Source: Candidatus Hydrogenedentota bacterium
GTDB taxonomy: Bacteria > Hydrogenedentota > Hydrogenedentia > Hydrogenedentales > JAEUWI01
Direction: 5' to 3'
Length of the DNA: 54,977 nt
NCBI GenBank assembly: GCA_016182605.1
Contig: JACPGE010000076.1
Span: 1-54,977, forward strand
Shown here: piece by piece, positions 34,301 to 41,959 of the stretch
Numbering within the stretch: position 1 is the stretch's first letter
How the letters are laid out: every line of letters begins with the position of its first letter
The notes under the pieces: generated by a model
Told to the model about the DNA's origin: nothing
Databases searched by the model: none
The model's input: only the letters and a program-made list of their open reading frames with translations
Translations under genes and position numbers: made by a program

Positions 34301-34970
34301 GGAGCCCGGCTCCTCCCCCGGCGCCGAACAAGCGGACGGGACGCCGGGTGCAGCGCAAGAAGGACCAGAAACTCCCCAGCAAGGGCAAGGCACTTCGGCC
34401 GGTGCTCAAGGCAGTCCAGGACAGGAGCAAGTCGCCCCGCAATCGGGTGACGGCGCAGCACCGCAGGAGCAAGCGTCTGCGCAGGCGGGACGCGGTGGTT
34501 CCCCGGCCAGTCCCGCGCATTCCTGGGGCGGTCCGGGCGGCGCGTCGGGCCCGATGGATCAACTGCGCGATTTTGGCGCCGCAGGCCCCTGGAGCGGCGA
34601 GCGCATGAACGATTTCATGGAACAGGATGCCGCGCAGTGGTCGGAAATGTTGCGCGATGCGAATGGGCTGCTGCCCCAGGACGCAGCCGGCCGGGAGCCG
34701 CTGGAACGCGCGCAGGCGGGCCTGGAGCGCCTGCGCAACGTGCACCGCCGCGATCGTCTTGCGCCCCGTTTCGACCTCTTTCTGCAAGACACGATCACGC
34801 CGATAGCGGAAGCCGCGGCGGCGATTTCGGAGGAACTCGCGAAGCGGCGCGGAGAACTGATTACGCTGGTGCAGGACAACAGCAAGGTGCCCGCGCAGTA
34901 CCAGGCAGACGTGGACCGTTACTTTGAGTCGCTCGCGGAACTCCCCCTCGGCGTGCAGGAGCAGCCATGA
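31338..34970 (+). CDS. large coiled-coil membrane protein of the MoxR operon (DUF4175-like)
   Basis: 1210 residues, starting at MKDLKHLPVALR. Two N-terminal helices (LRLFFLALLYVPAAWFALR and LPKRFFSFAVLSGILLAAI) frame a short loop; then a beta-rich region with IVQ-type sandwich folds to about residue 520. From there to about residue 960 it is a charged coiled coil (KLKELARRQELMNEDIAKLL, LRRKLEQLKEEQRRNI). Residues about 970-1065 are low-complexity, rich in Q, G, E and A. The C-terminal 130 residues are helical again (RRDRLAPRFDLFLQDTIT). The domain order resembles DUF4175 proteins found with MoxR and DUF58. The stop overlaps the next gene's start by four bases. Confidence 0.65.
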   Translation: MKDLKHLPVALRIQLEDVARRFTQYRNQCAVLRATLRLFFLALLYVPAAWFALRYEQGLPWCTAVFAVAGVAVYVRWGLLPRLRPLDAKELALYLDAHYPELQNRLITILEHPDPSGSAWIAERLIRETEGITVRLPLHQALPRLSLPKRFFSFAVLSGILLAAIYFVELGLPRPLPQDASLIPGTVKRMYEVQPGNVRVRTGANQMVWVSAPIDEAAGAVQWRPGGGSWTTAALTSSTAKDVQFFEFQQITLPIEYQMQAGRWQSEIYTISVWTPPEVEQIQLAYHYPQYLQMPIKEVPDGGDISAIEGTTVQLSVAVNKPLERVSLALDSGESVPLTAGENGEWVGALTLSKDDGYAVHLLDAEGNAEDYAPHYKIHVQEDKPPSIQIEFPRGDNEANPLEEVPFTFSVSDDFGLAAFGLQYEIAGRDEPLRIALNESPEDPLATLEEEHLLALEELQVSPGDFITWTVWAEDRKPDRADFESLGDPYFLEIRPFKRMYREALSNQGGGGGGNAEAADQKQLMIAIWQLRRNFKGMDEASFRTDADAIAEEQRKLAERAGGSLMGAGAKQMLLINEMLQHMERAAGALDRAALPDPSGALSEALEAAQNAHRLALRLQPDEAQVTQQQQGQGGGGGSTPPDVEALELARRKDFHEEQTTMEQQEAETDALLNKLKELARRQELMNEDIAKLLSELEQAKEDDEELRRKLEQLKEEQRRNIEQLDRMAGELATSSLENEQVRAGQEELDEARQSMAQSQRSLEAESLQQARSSGQRALNNLRDMEEQLRQMSQGAVQAQLERLEEAWSGIQKEQQAIDQAIEAVKEAEEAPGLDGLEEAEQKKDAMIAQREAQIEAMERFMEEAGEAAEHMDEAQPVAARKLNDWLRETSGAGLHEEMEKSAEMMRYGIWESAAAHEEQIAETLEAAGEKLAGLRQVVVEDEVDALEKALNQLEQIAAAAQAAAQEQQAGTPQEGQESGGEEQTPGTEPGSSPGAEQADGTPGAAQEGPETPQQGQGTSAGAQGSPGQEQVAPQSGDGAAPQEQASAQAGRGGSPASPAHSWGGPGGASGPMDQLRDFGAAGPWSGERMNDFMEQDAAQWSEMLRDANGLLPQDAAGREPLERAQAGLERLRNVHRRDRLAPRFDLFLQDTITPIAEAAAAISEELAKRRGELITLVQDNSKVPAQYQADVDRYFESLAELPLGVQEQP

Positions 34971-37393
34971 CCGGTTTCTTCCAGCGATTCTTCGGGATAG
35001 CGAACGGCGAGATCGCGGATCCCGGACTCGCCCTTGCGCCCGTGCCCGGCTGGCCGCTTGCGCTGTTTCCGATCGCGGTGCTGCTCGCATGCGGGCTGAT
35101 CGTGTTGCGCCATGCGCACCGGAATGCGCTGCCGGCCGTGAAAGGCCGGCTGCTCGCGTTGCGCATTGCCATCCTGGTGATTCTGCTCCTGTTGCTGCTC
35201 AATCCCGTGCTCACGGGCCACCGCATCGAGCCTGGCACCCAATTCCTCGCCGTGCTCTACGACAACTCGCAGAGCATGACGCTTCCCGGCGCCGATGGAC
35301 AGAGCCGCGGCAGCAAACTGGACGCGTGGCTTCTCGCCAACCGCGCGGATTTCATCAAGCGCCTTGAAGAGAAGTGGCACGTGGTGCAGTACAGCGTCGG
35401 GCAGGGCCTGCGCCGTCTACCGGATGCCGCGAGCCCGGGCTACACGGAACGCGAGAGCAACCTGCAACCGGGCATCGCCCAGGTGGCGCGCGATCTCCAG
35501 GGGGCAACCCTCGCGGGCATCGTGCTCTTCACCGATGGTGTGGCGCAGCCTGGCGATGCTCCGGCGGCACTGCCTGCGCCGGCGGTTCCGGTGCACACCG
35601 TGAGTGTCGAGGAGGCCGCGTCCGAACACGATCTGGCGGTGGCGAATGTCGCCGTCGCACCGACCCATTTCGACGAGAATCCCTTCGCGGTGACCGTGCG
35701 GGGCCAGGCCCTCGGTGCGGCGGGGGAGACGGTTATGGTTGAGGTGGTGGAAGGCAACAAGATCCTCGCGTCGCGCCCGCTTCCGGTGAATGGCGACGCG
35801 TTTCAGTTTCAGACCCGACTCGAGGTGCATCCGGACAAAAAAGACTGGACGGTGTGCACGGCGCGCGTCTGGCTTGCCCGTGCCGGGCAGCCCGCTGCTG
35901 ACGCTTCGCCAGAAAAGCTTGCCGTGCCGGGCTACGACGCGGTATATCAGAACAACACGCGCCCGCTGCTACTGGACAACCGCGAGAAGATCTTCCGCAT
36001 CCTCTATTTCGGCGGGCGGCCGAACTGGGAGCACAAGTTTTTGCAGCGCGCGCTCGCGGCGGACAAGCAGCTCGCGTTCTCCAGCGTGATCCGCATCTCG
36101 GGAGCGGATCGCAGGTTCGAGTTTCGTGCCGGTAAGGCGTCACTTCACAATCCGCTTTTCGAGGGTTTCGATCCGCACGAGGTCCAGGCGCCGCGCTATG
36201 ACGAGGCGGTCTTTGTGCGACTGGGTCTGGAGGCCGACGAGCTGAAAGAGGGCTACCCCATGGAGCCGGAGCCCCTCTTTCCCTACCACCTCATTATCCT
36301 CGGGGAAGTGGAGCACGATTTTTTCACCAGCACGCATCTGGAGACGACGCGGGAGGCGGTCACACGGCGCGGGGCATCGCTGCTGCTGCTCGGCGGCGCG
36401 GACGCCTACACCGACGGCGGCTACCGGGGCTCGCTTCTGGAAGACATGATTCCGGTGATGCTGCCCGGCAACGCACGCGCCGAGGCCGGCCGGGAGCAGG
36501 CCTATTCCGTCACGCCCACCACCGATGGATTTCTTTCCGGGGTGTGGTCGCTGAACCCCGACCCGGACGAGAATGCGCGCCAATGGGCGGAGCTTGCGCC
36601 GCTCTTCGGGCTCCATCAATTTCCGATGACCCGCATTGGCGCCACGGTGTGGGCCGACGCACGCGCCGGAGACACGGCGGACGAGCGCAACACGCCCTTC
36701 TTTGCCGTGCAACGCTATGGCGCGGGGAAGGTGGCGGCGATCGCGGCGGGCGAGACGTGGCCGTGGAAGCTGGAATCGGAAGCGGACGACACGCGCCATG
36801 AACGGTTCTGGCGGCAGGTTATTCGCGCGCTTGTGCACGACGCCCCCGAGCAGCTTGCCCGCCAGGTATCCGGCGTTCAACTCACCGAGTGGAAGCCGGC
36901 GCCGTTGCGCTATCAGATTCGTGACGCGGCCTACCGCTCACGCAGCGATCTGCTCGCCGCCGCCACGGTGACCGCACCGTCGGGCGAGATTTTCGAGCTG
37001 GGTCTGGAAGAAGTGCTCGAACAGCCCGGTGTATATACCTCCACGCTGGAGCCGGCAGAGGCGGGTCTCTATCGCATGCATCTTGCGGCGCGCGATGAAG
37101 CGGGCGCACCCGCCGGCACGCTGGAGGACGCTGTTTACGTTTATCCGGACACCCGCGAGTTCGAGGAGATCTCGCCTGACCCCGCATTTCTCCGGGAGCT
37201 TTCCGAGAGCACGGGCGGATTCCATGCCTCACTGGAAGATGCGGCCTCCCTGCCCGGGCGCATCCCCTATATGCCCGGTGAACACAGCACCCGCGTGACC
37301 TTTCCCCTGTGGCACCACGCCCTCTGGCTCGTGCTGCTTGCCGCACTTCTCTGCACGGATTGGTATCTGCGCCGCACCCGGGGAATGCCATGA
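34967..37393 (+). CDS. membrane protein with VWA-like and glutamine-amidotransferase-fold domains
   Basis: 808 residues. Two N-terminal helices (ALFPIAVLLACGLIVLRH; LALRIAILVILLLLLLNPVL), then a region starting FLAVLYDNSQSMTLPGADG that matches a VWA metal-site motif DxSxS with asparagine/serine in place. The second half contains ILYFGGRPNWEHKFLQRALA and LIILGEVEHDFFTSTHLE, followed by RGASLLLLGGADAYTDGGY, resembling the class I glutamine-amidotransferase-like fold of this family; no catalytic cysteine is in the expected place. A helix near the end (HHALWLVLLAALLCTDWYL) anchors it. It sits between the coiled-coil gene and the C13-like gene with four-base overlaps on both sides. Confidence 0.75.
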   Translation: MTGFFQRFFGIANGEIADPGLALAPVPGWPLALFPIAVLLACGLIVLRHAHRNALPAVKGRLLALRIAILVILLLLLLNPVLTGHRIEPGTQFLAVLYDNSQSMTLPGADGQSRGSKLDAWLLANRADFIKRLEEKWHVVQYSVGQGLRRLPDAASPGYTERESNLQPGIAQVARDLQGATLAGIVLFTDGVAQPGDAPAALPAPAVPVHTVSVEEAASEHDLAVANVAVAPTHFDENPFAVTVRGQALGAAGETVMVEVVEGNKILASRPLPVNGDAFQFQTRLEVHPDKKDWTVCTARVWLARAGQPAADASPEKLAVPGYDAVYQNNTRPLLLDNREKIFRILYFGGRPNWEHKFLQRALAADKQLAFSSVIRISGADRRFEFRAGKASLHNPLFEGFDPHEVQAPRYDEAVFVRLGLEADELKEGYPMEPEPLFPYHLIILGEVEHDFFTSTHLETTREAVTRRGASLLLLGGADAYTDGGYRGSLLEDMIPVMLPGNARAEAGREQAYSVTPTTDGFLSGVWSLNPDPDENARQWAELAPLFGLHQFPMTRIGATVWADARAGDTADERNTPFFAVQRYGAGKVAAIAAGETWPWKLESEADDTRHERFWRQVIRALVHDAPEQLARQVSGVQLTEWKPAPLRYQIRDAAYRSRSDLLAAATVTAPSGEIFELGLEEVLEQPGVYTSTLEPAEAGLYRMHLAARDEAGAPAGTLEDAVYVYPDTREFEEISPDPAFLRELSESTGGFHASLEDAASLPGRIPYMPGEHSTRVTFPLWHHALWLVLLAALLCTDWYLRRTRGMP

Positions 37394-38373
37394 TGAAGCA
37401 CCGCCACCCTGTTCTCCTTTCGTGCCTGCTGGCCGCCTTCGTGCTTTTTCCCGCACACGCGTCCCACGCGCGCGACCAGCACGTGATCGTCTGCGGGGCC
37501 GGGGGCGAGGCGGCGTACGAGGAACGCTTTCAGGATTGGTCTACGCGCCTGCGCGACGTGCTCTTGCAGCGCTGCGGGGTGGCGCAGGAAGACCTGCATT
37601 ATCTGGGCACATGGGCGGAGGGCGAGAAGAATGCCCTGGAGACCGTTCGCGGCGTGCTTGCGGCCGCATGCGCGGAGCTGGGCGAAAGCGGCACGCTCTA
37701 TCTCTATCTGATCGGTCACGGCAGCGCCCAGCGCAACGAGGCGAAATTTATTCTCCCTGGCCCCGATCTGGAGGTGTCGGCATTGCTTGCGGTTTTACAG
37801 AGTGCGCCGCCGCCCGCCCTGGTGCTTGTCAACGGCGCGAGCAGCAGCGCCGCGTTCATCAATGCGCTGAGCGGAGCCGCGCGCACGATTGTGACGAGCA
37901 CAAATTCGGTGGAAGAGCGCAATGCGACGGAGTTCATGGAGTATTTCATCGGCGCAATTGAGAGCGGCGATGGGGATCGCAACCAGGATGGTCAAATCTC
38001 CGTGCTGGAAGCCGCGGATCAGGCCGCCACGGCAGCACAATCGTGGTATGAGTCCCAAGGGCTGATCGTTTCCGAGCATGCCTTGATCGACGACAACGGC
38101 GATCGGCTCGGCACGCGGCTTCCCCTGGCGGGCGCGCCTGCCGCGGCATCGGACGATGGCACGCTGGCCGCCGCCCTGCTCCTTCAGCCCAAGATATACA
38201 GTGCCGCAGTGCCCAAAGAAGCGATCGAGGCCTACCGTGCGGCGGTCGAGTCCGTCGAGGTGTGGAAGGCACAGAAAGCGACGCAGGACGAAGATACCTA
38301 CTATACGGAACTGGAGAAGCGTCTCCTTGTTATGGCCAGGGCGGGCCGGGTTGTCCGCCGTGCGCAGGAATGA
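37390..38373 (+). CDS. caspase/peptidase-C13-fold protein lacking the catalytic cysteine
   Basis: 327 residues, with ATGATG start overlapping the previous stop. A signal peptide (LLSCLLAAFVLFPAHASHA) precedes a clan CD fold: strand HVIVCGAGGE, strand GTLYLYLIGHGSA with catalytic-type His110, and strand PALVLVNGASSSAAF. In active members the last motif reads D-x-C-x-S; here it is N148-G149-A150-S151-S152, so the nucleophile is alanine. Two later parts (RTIVTSTNSVEERNATEFME and RNQDGQISVLEAADQ, an EF-hand-like loop) match C13-like proteins in envelope operons. It is most likely a binding protein, not a protease. Confidence 0.7.
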   Translation: MMKHRHPVLLSCLLAAFVLFPAHASHARDQHVIVCGAGGEAAYEERFQDWSTRLRDVLLQRCGVAQEDLHYLGTWAEGEKNALETVRGVLAAACAELGESGTLYLYLIGHGSAQRNEAKFILPGPDLEVSALLAVLQSAPPPALVLVNGASSSAAFINALSGAARTIVTSTNSVEERNATEFMEYFIGAIESGDGDRNQDGQISVLEAADQAATAAQSWYESQGLIVSEHALIDDNGDRLGTRLPLAGAPAAASDDGTLAAALLLQPKIYSAAVPKEAIEAYRAAVESVEVWKAQKATQDEDTYYTELEKRLLVMARAGRVVRRAQE

Positions 38374-38377
38374 ACCG

Positions 38378-39220
38378 GTGTTACGGCGCAGGCTGCACAT
38401 CGCGATCTTCTGTTGCGTTGCGCTTTGTCTTGTTTTCGCGCATCCTGCCGCGCAGGCGGACACTGGGCCGCCGCCGCCACAGGTTCCGGAAGGCGGCCGG
38501 GACGCGTTTACCTTTGTGCGCGTTCAATACGACTCCATGGGCGGCTGGGGCGAGGCGCGATACAACTACGACGGCCGCATCTGGGAGCGATGGGAGACGG
38601 ACTTCCCCGAGGCGGAGGAGAATCTCATTTTCCGCTTGCGGCAACTGACGACCCTGCGCCTGGCGGATCGGCCCATTTCCCTGCGATTGAACGACAAACG
38701 GCTCTTCCAATATCCGTTTCTTTACATGGCCGATCCCGGCTGGCAGGATCTCAAGAAGGATGAGCAGGATGGGCTCCGGGAGTATCTGACGCGCGGCGGT
38801 TTCCTCTGGGTGGACGATTTCTGGGGCGACGCAGAGTGGGACAACTTTGCGTTCAACATGGCGCAGATCTTTCCCGATCTGCCCTGGACCTCCATTCCCG
38901 ATGAGCACCCGGTACTCTCCATGGTCTTTCCCCTCAAGACCTGCCCGCAGGTGCCCGCACACATTTTCGCCTTTCAATATCCCGGCCAGGACTGGGATTC
39001 CCCCTATGGGCACCGGGGGGAGCCGCCGGAGCAGGAATTGATGACGGTACATTTCAAGGGCCTCTTTCTTGAGGGACGCCTGATAGCGCTTGCCACGCAT
39101 AACACGGACATTGGAGATGGCTGGGAGCGCGAGGCGAATGATCGGCGCTATTTCGAGACCTACAGTATCAAGGCGTATGCCCTGGCAGTCAACATCATCG
39201 TGTACGCGCTGACCCATTAG
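38378..39220 (+). CDS. DUF4159 domain protein (second copy)
   Basis: 280 residues from GTG at 38378, four bases after the C13-like gene and with AGGA eight bases before it. A signal peptide (IAIFCCVALCLVFAHPAAQA) precedes the DUF4159 domain: FTFVRVQYDSMGGWGEAR, GGFLWVDDFWGDAEW, HNTDIGDGWEREANDRR and ALAVNIIVYALTH. It is clearly a paralogue of the first copy at 26465 and closes the operon. The N-terminal linker is proline-rich. Function is unknown. Confidence 0.83.
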   Translation: MLRRRLHIAIFCCVALCLVFAHPAAQADTGPPPPQVPEGGRDAFTFVRVQYDSMGGWGEARYNYDGRIWERWETDFPEAEENLIFRLRQLTTLRLADRPISLRLNDKRLFQYPFLYMADPGWQDLKKDEQDGLREYLTRGGFLWVDDFWGDAEWDNFAFNMAQIFPDLPWTSIPDEHPVLSMVFPLKTCPQVPAHIFAFQYPGQDWDSPYGHRGEPPEQELMTVHFKGLFLEGRLIALATHNTDIGDGWEREANDRRYFETYSIKAYALAVNIIVYALTH

Positions 39221-39291
39221 GCTGGCCGTTTCGCGGCATCGGGAGGGGAATTGCCCGGGTGAGATTCAAGTTTGCGCTCTTCCAAAGGGGG

Positions 39292-39320
39292 TTGTAATTT
39301 TCATTACAATCGTTTAGGAT
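39292..39320 (+). promoter_or_regulatory. promoter of the histidine kinase gene with overlapping palindrome
   Basis: TTGTAA (39292-39297), 17 bases and TAGGAT (39315-39320) form a sigma70-like promoter. The -35 box lies in a palindrome ttgtaat/attacaa (39292-39298 and 39303-39309), suggesting an operator. The untranslated leader to 39500 would be about 170 bases. Confidence 0.45.
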
Positions 39321-39499
39321 GCCTTCGCTGTTGAAGACGCGAAGCTATTCATGCAGACTGTGGGTAAGCTTGGCGCCTTGAACTGGACGCGCACGTGATG
39401 GATGGGACACGTGGCTCGTGTCCAGAGACCGTATTTTGATTCGCCGGCGCCCGTAGGCCACACAAGTTGGCAGTATGTTTAACACGCGGGGAAGAAGTA

Positions 39500-41959
39500 G
39501 TGCACGAGCGGATAGTATTCGGGGGAACCCCCCCAAAAAGCCTGGAGCCGGCGGAGAATCCGGCACGGAGCACCGTCGTGCTGGTGGATTGGCTCCGGGC
39601 CGATCTCGAACCCATGATTCCGTTGCTTGAACGGCGATCGCTGAAAGTGGCATCGTGGAACCGTGCGGAGCTGGCCGCAGGCGCCGTGTCCCCAGAAAAT
39701 GTGTGCGCTGTTCTTGTACGTATCTGGAAAAGCACGGACAACGAAGAGCTGGCCCAAATACTGACTTCGATCGGAGGGGGGAAAGTCCCGGTCTTGATTC
39801 TCGCGGACCCCAACGTGCTGTTGGATTTGGACACGCTGTCCGCGCAGGCCCATGTCGAGGCGCTCCCGCTGAACACACCGGTGCAGGGACTGCTCAAACG
39901 CATCGATTTGCTCGCCGCTCTGCATTGGCAATGGCGCATGCTGAGCCGGCAGGAGACCGAGATCCAGGCGTTGCGTTCCATACTGCCAGCGTCGCTGGTG
40001 CGGCTGGAGCGCAGCGGGCACGTGACCGAGTATCGGCCCGGGAAGGGCACCCCGTTCCTTGCGGAATCCGAATGCGGTCTCGGAAATCACATGGAGCAGC
40101 TCTTTGGCCAGGACGGCGCCTTCCATATCGCGGCATTGCTTCCGCAGGTGCTGGACACGGGCACACCGGCCAACTGCCTATGTGTCCGGGAGCAGGCGGG
40201 AGCGGCCCGCGTATTTGAAGGGCGTCTGGCCCGTTTGGATGAGAACAGCGCCTTGCTGCTCATCCGGGAGCAGCAAGAGGCCGCGGGCAGCGCGGCCGCA
40301 CTGGCGCTGCACGACGGCGAATTGCGGCCGCAGGCGCTTGCCTTGGCGGCAAAGCTTTCGGAGGCGCGTGCGGAAGCGCAGCGCATTGGGGAGGCGGCCG
40401 CGGCGCGGACCCGCTACTTCGCCCAGTTGAGCCATGAGATTCGCACCCCGCTGAACGGCGTGATCGGCATGGCCGAAGTGCTCGAAGAATCGGAACTTTC
40501 CGCGGATCAGCAGGAATGCGTTGAGGTCATCAAGCTTTCGGGCGCTGCGCTGCTATCCGCCGCCAACGATATTCTCGATTTCAGCAAGCTTGAAGCCGGC
40601 GGGCTCGAACTGGAGAACATTCGATTCGATGTGCGCGCCTGTCTCGAAGGGGTGGCCGCGATCCTCCGGAGCAAGGCCCAGAAGCAGGGGCTCGATCTCT
40701 CCGTCATGGTGCATCATCGCGTGCCGGTCCGTGTGCTGGGGGATCCCAGCCGTCTGCGGCAGGTTTTGCTCAATCTCATCAACAACGCGCTCAAGTTCAC
40801 GCCGGCGGGAGAAGTGACGGTGGGGGTGGACGCCGCGGAAGAAGACGCAGCACACACCCGCTTGACCGTGACCGTGGCGGACACGGGCATCGGGATTGCC
40901 CCCGAGGCTCTCGGGCGCATCTTCGATCCGTATGTGCAGGCGGAGGCCGCAACGGCCCGGCGCTTCGGCGGCACCGGTCTGGGCCTCGCCATCTCGCGTG
41001 AACTGGTCAGCGCCATGGGAGGGACCATACGCGCCGAGAGCACGCCGGGCAAGGGCAGCCGCTTCATCTTCGACATTGTGCTTGGATTGCCGCCGTTGCC
41101 GCAGGAGGCCCTGGCAGCCAGCGATTTCACATCGCTCAAGGGCACGCGGGTGCTGCTGGTCAGCGGCACACGGCGCGGAAAGAAATTGCTCGCCATGGCG
41201 GCGCTTGCTGGTTGTCTCGTTACCGAAGCGGAGGACGAACGCAGCGCCTTGCGTCTGTTGCGCGTCGCGGCGGGAAAGGGAATCCCCTTCGAACTCGTCC
41301 TGCTGCATGCGGATCCGCCCTGCCCGGACTGTATCGCGCTGGCCAGGCGCATCCGTGGGGAGGGCTTGCTACGCGCGGCACGGCTTGTGCTTCTCACAAC
41401 GACGCCGCTCCGGGGCGACGGCCGCAACGTTGCCGCCGCCGGTATCGATGCTTATCTACCCCTGCCCATTGCGCAGGAGGAACTTGTGAAGTGTCTTGCC
41501 TCCGTGATGGCGCGGTGCGGCGGCAGCCTGATTACCCGCCACACCTGGAATGAAGGCCAGGGGGATATTCGCATACTGGTGGTGGACGACAGCCCGGTCA
41601 ATCAGCGCGTCGTGTTGCGCATGCTCAACCGGCTTGGCCTTCGCGGGGATGTAGCCAGTGACGGCCGCGAGTGTATCGAGGCGGTCACATCGAAGCAGTA
41701 CGCGCTCATCCTGATGGATTGTCAGATGCCGGTTATGAACGGCTTCGAAGCCACCCGCGTGATCCGGGAGCGCGAAGGCGAGGGCAGGCAACTGCCCATC
41801 GTCGCTTTCACGGCGGGCGCCATGGCCACGGATCGGCAGGACTGCCTGGCCGCGGGGATGAACGATCACCTTGCCAAGCCTGTATCCATGGCCGCGTTGA
41901 CGGAAGTGCTGGAGCGGCACCTGACCGAGGCCGGCGCCGGCAAGCCCTACCGCACGTAG
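39500..41959 (+). CDS. hybrid sensor histidine kinase with receiver domain
   Basis: 819 residues from GTG (TTG at 39467 is an alternative); GGGGAAG precedes it. Order: a receiver-like N-terminus (STVVLVDWLRADLEPMIPLL) without a phospho-acceptor Asp; a sensor region of about 150 residues without membrane helices; a kinase core with H312 in FAQLSHEIRTPLNG, the N box NLINNALKF, and G boxes DTGIGI and GGTGLGLAIS; a second degenerate receiver where the Asp position reads LVLLHADPP; and a real C-terminal receiver with VVDDSPVNQR, acceptor D740 in LILMDCQMPVMNG, and LAKPVS. It is cytoplasmic. No cognate regulator gene is adjacent. Its last 13 bases overlap the convergent gene. Confidence 0.9.
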   Translation: MHERIVFGGTPPKSLEPAENPARSTVVLVDWLRADLEPMIPLLERRSLKVASWNRAELAAGAVSPENVCAVLVRIWKSTDNEELAQILTSIGGGKVPVLILADPNVLLDLDTLSAQAHVEALPLNTPVQGLLKRIDLLAALHWQWRMLSRQETEIQALRSILPASLVRLERSGHVTEYRPGKGTPFLAESECGLGNHMEQLFGQDGAFHIAALLPQVLDTGTPANCLCVREQAGAARVFEGRLARLDENSALLLIREQQEAAGSAAALALHDGELRPQALALAAKLSEARAEAQRIGEAAAARTRYFAQLSHEIRTPLNGVIGMAEVLEESELSADQQECVEVIKLSGAALLSAANDILDFSKLEAGGLELENIRFDVRACLEGVAAILRSKAQKQGLDLSVMVHHRVPVRVLGDPSRLRQVLLNLINNALKFTPAGEVTVGVDAAEEDAAHTRLTVTVADTGIGIAPEALGRIFDPYVQAEAATARRFGGTGLGLAISRELVSAMGGTIRAESTPGKGSRFIFDIVLGLPPLPQEALAASDFTSLKGTRVLLVSGTRRGKKLLAMAALAGCLVTEAEDERSALRLLRVAAGKGIPFELVLLHADPPCPDCIALARRIRGEGLLRAARLVLLTTTPLRGDGRNVAAAGIDAYLPLPIAQEELVKCLASVMARCGGSLITRHTWNEGQGDIRILVVDDSPVNQRVVLRMLNRLGLRGDVASDGRECIEAVTSKQYALILMDCQMPVMNGFEATRVIREREGEGRQLPIVAFTAGAMATDRQDCLAAGMNDHLAKPVSMAALTEVLERHLTEAGAGKPYRT

